This document shows, one piece after another, positions 1 to 5,478 of a stretch of 6,775 nt of DNA (position 1 is the stretch's first letter; every line of letters starts with the position of its first letter). Source of the stretch: Bacteroidales bacterium UBA1745 (GTDB lineage: Bacteria; Bacteroidota; Bacteroidia; Bacteroidales; UBA932); NCBI GenBank assembly GCA_002314885.1, contig DCHT01000045.1, forward strand, positions 10,549-17,323, read 5' to 3'. The position numbers and the translations under genes were made by a program. The notes below the pieces were generated by a model. The model made no database searches, had not been told where the DNA came from, and worked only from the letters and a program-made list of their open reading frames with translations.

Positions 1-704
1 TACTTGTGCACCACCGTGCCGACCTTCTCGCCCTTGAGGAGCTTGGTGAGGTTGCCTGTGGCGTTCATATCGAAGACGATGATAGGCATATTGCCGTCGG
101 AGCAGAGTGCGAATGCAGTCTGGTCCATCACCTTGAGGTGGTCGCTGAGGGCCTTGTCGAAGGTCAGTTCGTCGTATTTCACTGCAGTAGGGTCCTTCTC
201 CGGGTCAGCGGTGTAGACGCCGTCCACGCGGGTACCCTTGAGGAGGGCGTCAGCCTTGATCTCGAGGGCGCGGAGAGCTGCGCCTGAGTCAGTTGTGAAG
301 AACGGATTGCCGGTACCGCCCGCGATGAGGGCTACTCCGCCGTTTTCCATTACCTTGACTGCATCGTCGCGCATATAGTAGCGTGCGATAGGCTGCATAG
401 GGGTTGCGGTGAAGACCTCTGCCTCGACGCCTTCGCTGCGGATAGCCATTGCGAGGCCGAGGGAGTTGATGACGGTTGCGAGCATACCCATCTTGTCGCC
501 GTTGACGCGGTCAAATCCCTTTCCCACGCCCTGCAGGCCACGGAAGATGTTGCCTCCGCCGATTACGATTCCCACCTGAAGGCCTTCCTTCACGGCTGAT
601 GCAATTTCCTTGGCATATCTGGCGAGCCAAGCTTCGTCAATACCTTTTCCGGCAGGGCCGCCCAGGCTCTCGCCGCTCAGTTTCAGGAGCACTCTCTTGT
701 ACAT
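1..704 (-). CDS. pyrH: UMP kinase (uridylate kinase), lacks only the last base of its stop
   Basis: Cytosolic enzyme that phosphorylates UMP to UDP with ATP, in pyrimidine nucleotide synthesis. Reading from the ATG whose complement lies at 702-704 gives 234 residues, the usual length of bacterial UMP kinases of the amino-acid-kinase fold. Visible motifs are LLKLSGES (6-13, nucleotide-binding start), VIGGGNIFRG (47-56), GDKMGMLAT (69-77), the loop IAGGTGNPFFTTDS (127-140) and VDGVYTADP (160-168). The last whole codon is Lys234, followed by TA at the window edge, so the stop (TAA or TAG) is probably cut by one base. There is no Shine-Dalgarno sequence before the start. A good minus-strand promoter lies about 40 bp upstream, so the gene seems to be transcribed by itself, divergently from sdhC. 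In many bacteria pyrH directly precedes frr; here sdhC lies between them and pyrH is inverted. The identification is secure. Confidence 0.97.
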   Translation of the reverse strand, partial: MYKRVLLKLSGESLGGPAGKGIDEAWLARYAKEIASAVKEGLQVGIVIGGGNIFRGLQGVGKGFDRVNGDKMGMLATVINSLGLAMAIRSEGVEAEVFTATPMQPIARYYMRDDAVKVMENGGVALIAGGTGNPFFTTDSGAALRALEIKADALLKGTRVDGVYTADPEKDPTAVKYDELTFDKALSDHLKVMDQTAFALCSDGNMPIIVFDMNATGNLTKLLKGEKVGTVVHK

Positions 705-744
705 TGGTAGTATGTGTTTTTATCGGTTATTTTCTTATAGAAAA

Positions 745-776
745 CAAAAGTACCATTAAATTATGATTGTTACAAA
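745..776 (-). promoter_or_regulatory. Bacteroidota-type promoter for pyrH
   Basis: Read on the minus strand, the sequence shows TTTG (776-773), a 20-bp spacer and TACTTTTG (752-745). This matches the Bacteroidota -33 / -7 consensus TTTG ... TAnnTTTG. The expected transcription start is a few bases further left, giving a leader of roughly 35-40 nt before the pyrH ATG at 704. Its -33 element lies inside the spacer of the sdhC promoter on the other strand, so the two polymerase footprints overlap. The call rests on consensus match and position only. Confidence 0.7.
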
Positions 777-793
777 AAAAGGCGTTATCTTTG
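767..793 (+). promoter_or_regulatory. Bacteroidota-type promoter for sdhC
   Basis: TATCTTTG (786-793) is an exact match to the TAnnTTTG -7 consensus. The best upstream element is TTG at 767-769, 16 bp away, which is shorter than the usual 19-21 bp, so the -33 part is weak. Transcription would begin near 796-800, leaving a leader of about 30-35 nt before the sdhC ATG at 831. The leader is A/T-rich and has no Shine-Dalgarno sequence. frr and the DAHP synthase gene may be read from the same promoter, since I see no TAnnTTTG element in the 31-bp gap before frr. Confidence 0.6.
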
Positions 794-830
794 CCGCGAT
801 ATTATAGTCCGAAGAATATTAAACAAGAAT

Positions 831-1559
831 ATGGCAACTATTTTCAAATCATCAATCGGCAAGAAGCTCGTACAGAGCATCTCAGGCCTCTTCCTCATTC
901 TGTTCCTCCTTCTTCACGGAACAATCAACTTCTTCTCAGTCATCGACTCCTTCACCGGCAAGTTCGGCGCAGTTGCTGTTGACGAAAAGCTGTTCTCCGC
1001 AGGTGACGGCCTCTTCAAGCTCGGATGTGACTTTATGTCAACTCCAGTGATCTCCATTATGGTTCCAGTCCTCGCCCTCGGTTTCCTCATCCACATCGCT
1101 TGGGCCACCTGGCTCACCGCCGGCAACATCAAGGCCCGCGGCGGCGTGAAGCGCTATGAGGTTGCTTCCAAGGCAAAGGCTGACTCCTGGGAGTCAAAGA
1201 ACATGCTCGTGCTCGGCATCATCGTGCTCGGCTTCATCTTCTTCCACCTCTCACACTTCTGGGCTAAGATGCAGCTTCCTGAGATGTTCGGCGTAGGAAC
1301 TTACGTAGACGATCCTTACCTCCTCCTCTGCGCTACTTTCAAGGGCTGGTGGATGGTAGTTCTCTACATCATCTGGTTCGGCGCCCTCTGGTTCCACCTC
1401 AACCACGGTTTCTGGAGCGCATTCCAGACCCTCGGCTGGAACAACCAGATCTGGATCAAGAGGCTCAAGGTGATCTCCTTCATCGCTTCTACCCTCATTT
1501 TCGTGATTTTCGCATCAGTGGCTATCAACGCTTGCCTCCAGGCTAATCTCTGGATGTAA
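831..1559 (+). CDS. sdhC: Succinate dehydrogenase/fumarate reductase cytochrome b subunit
   Basis: Inner-membrane anchor that holds the flavoprotein (SdhA/FrdA) and iron-sulfur (SdhB/FrdB) subunits and passes electrons between heme and quinone. The 242-residue protein has five hydrophobic segments at about 12-36, 72-97, 124-146, 170-192 and 212-235, as in the single-subunit, di-heme (type B) cytochromes. Histidines in or near the helices (H29, H88, H139, H142, H189, H192) are candidate heme ligands; which four bind heme cannot be settled by reading. The opening GKKLVQSISGLFLILFLLLH (10-29) is typical of Bacteroidota members. The loop between helices 1 and 2 (about 37-70) seems longer than I expect for the family. 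Oddly, no sdhA or sdhB follows; the next gene, 31 bp on, is frr. Either the partners lie elsewhere or this is an extra copy. In an anaerobe the complex would probably act as a fumarate reductase. Confidence 0.9.
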   Translation: MATIFKSSIGKKLVQSISGLFLILFLLLHGTINFFSVIDSFTGKFGAVAVDEKLFSAGDGLFKLGCDFMSTPVISIMVPVLALGFLIHIAWATWLTAGNIKARGGVKRYEVASKAKADSWESKNMLVLGIIVLGFIFFHLSHFWAKMQLPEMFGVGTYVDDPYLLLCATFKGWWMVVLYIIWFGALWFHLNHGFWSAFQTLGWNNQIWIKRLKVISFIASTLIFVIFASVAINACLQANLWM

Positions 1560-1590
1560 TTCGGGCGGCCGCTCCTAATACCAAAGAATT

Positions 1591-2151
1591 ATGGCAGACG
1601 CAAAACCAATTCTCGACGGCGCAAAGGCCAAGATGGCTGACGCCGTCAAGTTCCTTGAGGAAGACCTCAAGACTTACCGTGCAGGCAAGGCTAATCCGCT
1701 TGTCCTCAATCCGGTTGTCGTGAACTATTACGGTTCAATGGTTCCAGTGTCAAACGTGGCTTCAGTCACCGTTCCTGACGCAAAGACCATCGCCATCCAG
1801 CCTTGGGAAAAGAAGATGATTCCGGTCATCGAGAAGGCTATTATGGACGCCAACATCGGTTTCACCCCACAGAATAATGGCGAAGTTATCCGCCTTACCG
1901 TTCCACCTCTTACCGAGGAGCGCCGCAAGGAGCTCGTCAAGAAGGCCAAGGCTTCAGGTGAGAACTCAAAGGTCGTAGTCCGCAACGTCCGTCGCGATGC
2001 AGTTGACCGCCTCAAGAAGATGATCAAGGAAGGTCTTCCTGAGGATGTCGAGAAGGACAACGAGGATCTTATACAGAAGGAAACCGACGCAGCAGTGAAG
2101 GCTATCGACGCTCTCATCGTTGCGAAGGAAAAGGAAATAATGACTGTCTGA
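1591..2151 (+). CDS. frr: Ribosome recycling factor
   Basis: Cytosolic protein that, with EF-G, splits the post-termination ribosome so that its subunits can be reused. The 186 residues match the usual length of about 185. The family's three-helix bundle and small beta domain are recognisable from TYRAGKANP (28-36), YYGSMVPVSNVASV (46-59), IAIQPWEKKM (67-76), the run RLTVPPLTEERRKELVKKA (101-119) and VRNVRRDA (130-137), which holds the conserved arginines that contact 23S rRNA. Lys33 takes the place of the arginine in the common RAGRA motif, as I recall for Bacteroides homologues. The end KEIMTV is also like Bacteroides. The ATG follows a 31-bp gap after sdhC, with no Shine-Dalgarno sequence. 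The stop overlaps the next gene's start in TGATG, which suggests coupled translation. The identification is secure. Confidence 0.97.
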   Translation: MADAKPILDGAKAKMADAVKFLEEDLKTYRAGKANPLVLNPVVVNYYGSMVPVSNVASVTVPDAKTIAIQPWEKKMIPVIEKAIMDANIGFTPQNNGEVIRLTVPPLTEERRKELVKKAKASGENSKVVVRNVRRDAVDRLKKMIKEGLPEDVEKDNEDLIQKETDAAVKAIDALIVAKEKEIMTV

Positions 2152-3254
2152 TGGCAAAGGCTTTGGATACAATCCCGGTCTGGGACTGGGGCTTCTTCAC
2201 TGAACCGAAGCCCTGTGTCATAGCCGGACCTTGCAGTGCGGAGACGGAGGAGCAGCTCCTCGCCTCGGCCAAAGGATGCGCAGAGCAGGGAATACATATG
2301 TTCCGTGCAGGCATCTGGAAGCCGCGTACTCATCCAGGATGCTTCGAGGGTATAGGTACCCCGGGCCTCAAGTGGATGCAGAAGGCAAAGCAGGAGTACG
2401 GTGTGAAGATCTGTACCGAGGTGGCCAGCGAGAAGCACGTATATGAGTGCCTCAAGTATGGCATCGACCTCGTGTGGATCGGAGCCCGCACCACCGCCAA
2501 TCCGTTCCTCGTACAGGAAATCGCCGAAGCCCTCCGCGACACCGACATCCCGGTTCTCGTGAAGAACCCGATGAATCCGGACCTCGACCTCTGGATCGGT
2601 GCCCTCGAGCGCCTCAATGCAGTCGGCATCAAGAAGCTCGGCGCCATCCAGCGCGGCTTCACCTCATACGAGAAGATCCGTTACCGCAACAATCCCGAGT
2701 GGCAGGTAGCCGTAGAGCTCCGCAGCCGCTATCCTGAGCTCTCAATCTTCACCGACCCATCCCATATGGGCGGCAAGAGGGAGTATCTCCAGGAACTTTC
2801 CCAGAAGTCTCTCGACCTCGGTTTCGAGGGCCTGATGATCGAGTCCCACTGCAATCCTGCCTGCGCTCTCAGCGATGCCGCTCAGCAGCTTACTGCAGAA
2901 GATCTCGGCAAGCTCCTCGCCAGCCTTGTGGTCAGGACTCCTGACATCAGCGGCGCCGGCCGTGAGCAGATCGCGCAGCTCCGTGCCCAGATCGACCTCA
3001 TCGACGAGAGCATACTCTACACCCTCGGCTCACGTATGAAGATAAGCCGCAAGATCGGTGAGTGCAAGAAGGCGAACAACATCGCCATCGTACAGGCCAA
3101 TCGCTGGGACAGCCTGCTCGCAGCAGTGGTTGAGAAAGGAAAGGCTTACAATCTGCCTGAGGAATTCGTGAAGGCCGTCTTCAACGCTATTCACGAGGCA
3201 TCTGTTCAGACTCAGAACGACATCCTTGAAGGAGCTTCTTCAGAACAGAAATAA
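2151..3254 (+). CDS. Bifunctional DAHP synthase / chorismate mutase (fusion)
   Basis: The N-terminal part (about 1-265) is a type I-beta 3-deoxy-7-phosphoheptulonate synthase. It joins PEP and erythrose 4-phosphate in the first step of aromatic amino acid synthesis. The C-terminal part (about 270-360) is an AroQ-type chorismate mutase, which makes prephenate. Synthase motifs are VIAGPCSAE (23-31, Cys28 a probable metal ligand), FRAGIWKPRT (51-60), GARTTANPFL (111-120), VLVKNPMNPD (135-144), AIQRGF (165-170), DPSHMGGKR (202-210) and MIESHCNP (229-236); Cys28, His205, Glu231 and Asp242 are the expected metal set. In the mutase, Arg278, Arg295, Lys306, Arg318 and Gln355 match E. coli Arg11, Arg28, Lys39, Arg51 and Gln88, but Trp319 stands where E. 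coli has Glu52. This domain order is known from Porphyromonas, where the mutase domain takes part in feedback control. The start is fixed by the TGATG overlap with frr. The 3' end overlaps lpxK. Confidence 0.95.
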   Translation: MAKALDTIPVWDWGFFTEPKPCVIAGPCSAETEEQLLASAKGCAEQGIHMFRAGIWKPRTHPGCFEGIGTPGLKWMQKAKQEYGVKICTEVASEKHVYECLKYGIDLVWIGARTTANPFLVQEIAEALRDTDIPVLVKNPMNPDLDLWIGALERLNAVGIKKLGAIQRGFTSYEKIRYRNNPEWQVAVELRSRYPELSIFTDPSHMGGKREYLQELSQKSLDLGFEGLMIESHCNPACALSDAAQQLTAEDLGKLLASLVVRTPDISGAGREQIAQLRAQIDLIDESILYTLGSRMKISRKIGECKKANNIAIVQANRWDSLLAAVVEKGKAYNLPEEFVKAVFNAIHEASVQTQNDILEGASSEQK

Positions 3255-4311
3255 AGCGTGACTTTTCGTCTTCTCCGATGAAGACGACTTCGATAGGCAC
3301 CCGGAACATTCTCTGCTTGAGTGTTTCGGGTGTATTTTTACAGTCCTTCACCCTCTGGCTGTCCTTCTCCGTGGTGGCTACGACCGCGGTCGGATATGCC
3401 TCGGCCGCATTGCGAATCTCGCGTATGTCGGCAGGGGAGAACTTGTGATGGTCGGGATATTTGAGATGGCGCACCACCTTGTAATTGTCGCTGAGCTGCT
3501 GCTGGAGCGGCTTGTCGTTGGCGATGCCGGTGAAGAGGACCAGCCTCTTTGAGTAGAGGTAGCGTGGTTCGCCCTCGGGGAATACAGGCTCCATCGGGCA
3601 GTAGCCGGTCCTGGTGAAGAAGAGTTCCTGATTCTCGTCCACGCCCAGTTTGTTCTTCCAGTATTCCTTCTCCTCATCCTCCATATATGCAGGGCACTTG
3701 GTGACGATCACTATGTCGGCGGCTTTGATTCGCTGCGGGAGGTCGCGGAGACTGCCGAGCGGCATAAGGTGGTCTTCGAAGGTCGGCCTGTTGTAGTCCA
3801 CCAGGACTATGGTCACGTCCGGGCGGAGAGACCGGTACTGCATAGCGTCGTCGAGCACGATGATGCCCGCCTGTTCTACCTCTTTATTAATACACCTGCG
3901 CGACTTGCGGTCCGCGCCCACGAGGTCCGGATTGCAGAGCAGCTTGGCTCCGTGGTTGCGGTCCTTGTCCACGGCCACCGTGATTCCGGGGAATTTCTTC
4001 TTGATCTGGAGGGGCTCGTCGCCATAGAGTGCGGCGCTGCCGTCGAGGGTCACCTGCTGGAATCCCTTTGACTGACGCTTGTAGCCCCTGGAGAGGACTG
4101 CGATCTCGCTGCTGCGGTATCCCAGGTTCTCAAGCAGGGCATTCACGATCATCTCGGTGTGAGGGGTCTTGCCCGTTCCGCCGACGGTGATGTTTCCTAT
4201 GCAGATCGAAGGAACTTCGGTCGGGCTTGACTTGCGAACTCCCTTGTCGAAGAGTCTGTGTCTGATCTTGAGTGAGCACCAATAGGGTGTGAGCAGAAAT
4301 GCGTCTATCAT
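3187..4311 (-). CDS. lpxK: Tetraacyldisaccharide 4'-kinase (lipid A synthesis)
   Basis: Kinase at the cytoplasmic face of the inner membrane that phosphorylates the 4' position of the tetraacyl disaccharide 1-phosphate to give lipid IVA, a late step of lipid A synthesis. The 374-residue protein carries a P-loop VGGTGKT (43-49), LSRGYKR (73-79), GDEP (97-100), IVLDDAMQYR (151-160; the acidic pair D154/D155 suits metal binding and matches the family's DDGFQHR), PLGSLRDLP (184-192), TGIAND (261-266), DHHKF (287-291) and TTEKD (313-317). The first 24 residues, with an amphipathic run ending in FDKG, probably touch the membrane. It lies 12 nt after dusB on the same strand and is probably co-transcribed with it. 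Its last 22 codons overlap the end of the convergent DAHP synthase gene. Met and Tyr in DDAMQYR differ from the more usual Phe and His. Identification is firm. Confidence 0.95.
   Translation of the reverse strand: MIDAFLLTPYWCSLKIRHRLFDKGVRKSSPTEVPSICIGNITVGGTGKTPHTEMIVNALLENLGYRSSEIAVLSRGYKRQSKGFQQVTLDGSAALYGDEPLQIKKKFPGITVAVDKDRNHGAKLLCNPDLVGADRKSRRCINKEVEQAGIIVLDDAMQYRSLRPDVTIVLVDYNRPTFEDHLMPLGSLRDLPQRIKAADIVIVTKCPAYMEDEEKEYWKNKLGVDENQELFFTRTGYCPMEPVFPEGEPRYLYSKRLVLFTGIANDKPLQQQLSDNYKVVRHLKYPDHHKFSPADIREIRNAAEAYPTAVVATTEKDSQRVKDCKNTPETLKQRMFRVPIEVVFIGEDEKSRFISVLKKLLQGCRSESEQMPRE
3267..3286. terminator. Perfect hairpin 12 nt after the DAHP synthase stop (possible terminator)
   Basis: CGTCTTC (3267-3273) and GAAGACG (3280-3286) form a perfect 7-bp stem around the 6-nt loop TCCGAT. 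It begins 12 nt after the TAA at 3252-3254, where a terminator for the sdhC-frr-DAHP synthase transcript would be expected. No T-run follows on either strand, and the sequence is also lpxK coding sequence (about residues 342-349, including the acidic GEDEK stretch), so the symmetry may come from codons alone. A rho-independent terminator is possible but not shown. Confidence 0.3.
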
Positions 4312-4323
4312 TTTTCTGATGGC

Positions 4324-5355
4324 TTAAAGTCCGTATATGCCTTCCGCGGCAGGGGCTTCTCCGCCCCAGCGTTCCGCGATGCTGTCCAATGTCGAAAGCA
4401 GTTCCTGGGGATCGGTGAGGGTCACCAGTTTCAGCCTCGTTTCCTTGAAGTCGGGGAGTCCCTTGAAATAGCAGCTCAGGTGGCGGCGCATTTCCAGTAT
4501 GCCCACTCTGTCCCCCTTGAGCTCGAGGGAGCGGCTGAGGTGCTTCCTGGCCAGGGCCACGCGGTCGCTCACGCACATCTGCGGGAGTTCCTCGCCCGTC
4601 TCCAGGTAATGTTTGATTTCCCTGAATATCCACGGATGTCCGAAGGTTGCCCTGCCTATCATAATGCCGTCCACGCCATATCGGTCGAAGGCGGCCTTTG
4701 CCTTGACGGCGGAGTTTATGTCTCCATTACCTATAATAGGTATATACATCCTCGGATTTTCCTTGATCTTGCCTATGAGAGTCCAGTCCGCCTCGCCGGT
4801 GTACATCTGCTGCCTCGTGCGTCCGTGCACGGTCAGTGCCTGTATGCCCACGTCCTGCAGCCTTTCCGCGAGTTCGACAATTATCTTGGAGTCGTCGTCC
4901 CAGCCCAGACGGGTCTTGACCGTGACTGGCTTGCCGACCGCCTCCACGACTGCCTTTGTGATGGCAACCATCTTGTCCGGCTCCTTCATCATACCGGAAC
5001 CTGCACCGCGTCCTGCGATCTTGCGCACCGGGCAGCCGAAGTTGATGTCTATGATGTCAGCGCCGTAGCCGCCCACTATCTCCTGGGCCCTGTCCGCCAT
5101 CTTCGCGGACTCCACCATCGCGTCGGGCAGATTGCCGTAGATCTGGATTCCGATAGGGGCCTCGTCCTCGTAGGTGAAGAATTTCTCGAACGATTTCTTC
5201 GCGTCGTGGACCAGCCCGTCGGACGACACGAACTCGGTATAGACCATATCAGCGCCGAATTCCTTGCATATATAACGGAAGGACGCGTCGGTCACGTCCT
5301 CCATCGGTGCAAGCAGCAGCGGCCTGTCTCCAAGGTCTATATTTCCTATCTTCAT
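4324..5355 (-). CDS. dusB: tRNA-dihydrouridine synthase, DusB/NifR3 type
   Basis: FMN enzyme that reduces uridine in the tRNA D-loop to dihydrouridine using NAD(P)H. The 343-residue protein has a TIM barrel followed by a small helical domain. Motifs are LLLAPMEDVTDASFR (13-27), EFVSSDGL (41-48), IQIYGNLPD (70-78), DINFGCPVRK (103-112) with probable catalytic Cys108, VKTRLGWD (146-153), LTVHGRT (174-180), IIGNGDI (207-213) and MIGRATFGHPWIF (232-244); the last two bind FMN phosphate. The C-terminal MRRHLSCYFKGLP (289-301) fits the DusB subgroup. The chosen ATG (complement 5353-5355) starts at MKIGN, where family proteins normally begin. A further in-frame ATG at 5463 would add 36 residues encoded by promoter and leader DNA of rplM, and is rejected. 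The first gene of a probable dusB-lpxK operon. Subgroup assignment is less certain than family. Confidence 0.93.
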   Translation of the reverse strand: MKIGNIDLGDRPLLLAPMEDVTDASFRYICKEFGADMVYTEFVSSDGLVHDAKKSFEKFFTYEDEAPIGIQIYGNLPDAMVESAKMADRAQEIVGGYGADIIDINFGCPVRKIAGRGAGSGMMKEPDKMVAITKAVVEAVGKPVTVKTRLGWDDDSKIIVELAERLQDVGIQALTVHGRTRQQMYTGEADWTLIGKIKENPRMYIPIIGNGDINSAVKAKAAFDRYGVDGIMIGRATFGHPWIFREIKHYLETGEELPQMCVSDRVALARKHLSRSLELKGDRVGILEMRRHLSCYFKGLPDFKETRLKLVTLTDPQELLSTLDSIAERWGGEAPAAEGIYGL

Positions 5356-5363
5356 AAGCGTTA

Positions 5364-5394
5364 CAAATATAAGAATTTGAAAAGTTTTGGCAAA
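5364..5394 (-). promoter_or_regulatory. Promoter for dusB-lpxK
   Basis: On the minus strand TTTG (5394-5391), a 19-bp spacer and TATATTTG (5371-5364) match the Bacteroidota -33 / -7 consensus at ideal spacing. The -7 box ends only 8 bp before the dusB ATG, so the transcript would have an extremely short leader, possibly 1-6 nt. The -33 element touches that of the divergent rplM promoter. Confidence 0.75.
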
Positions 5395-5416
5395 ACCAAA
5401 ATTATTCTTACCTTTG
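5386..5416 (+). promoter_or_regulatory. Promoter for the rplM-rpsI-rpsB operon
   Basis: TTTG (5386-5389), a 19-bp spacer and TACCTTTG (5409-5416) match the Bacteroidota promoter consensus exactly. The transcription start should lie around 5418-5421, giving a leader of about 60 nt before the rplM GTG. The spacer contains the -33 element of the divergent dusB promoter. I see no further TAnnTTTG element before rpsI or rpsB, so this promoter probably drives all three ribosomal protein genes. Confidence 0.8.
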
Positions 5417-5478
5417 CACCCCCTATGGAAAATAGGGAACGCAACAAATTTAGTATTAACCAATTAAAGATCAAGACA
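5417..5478 (+). promoter_or_regulatory. rplM 5' leader with a terminal hairpin (candidate r-protein leader)
   Basis: Immediately after the inferred transcription start, CCCTAT (5421-5426) and ATAGGG (5432-5437) form a perfect 6-bp stem with the purine-rich 5-nt loop GGAAA. About 40 nt of A/T-rich sequence with no Shine-Dalgarno motif then leads to the GTG at 5479. The stem takes in an in-frame ATG at 5425, which argues against that ATG as the start of L13. Ribosomal protein operons are often controlled by the encoded protein binding its own leader. I recall that leader candidates upstream of L13 in Bacteroidia have been described, but cannot verify that this one matches. A regulatory role is an inference from position and structure. 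Confidence 0.5.

Noticed and set aside
1728..2438. Long minus-strand open frame of 236 codons opposite frr and the DAHP synthase gene
   Set aside because: Antisense shadow of two well-identified genes; Ser/Arg/Thr-rich sequence with no motifs and no promoter.
3769..4071. Plus-strand open frames inside lpxK, such as that at 3769-4071
   Set aside because: Reverse-complement shadows of the LpxK frame, without family resemblance.
5356..5463. 36-residue N-terminal extension of dusB
   Set aside because: It would be encoded by the divergent promoter and rplM leader DNA; the family begins at MKIGN, and the dusB -7 box lies within the extension.
5425..5478. Upstream in-frame ATG as the rplM start
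   Set aside because: It would add 18 residues unlike any L13 N-terminus, lies in a perfect hairpin and is only a few bases from the inferred transcription start; GTG 5479 fits the family.
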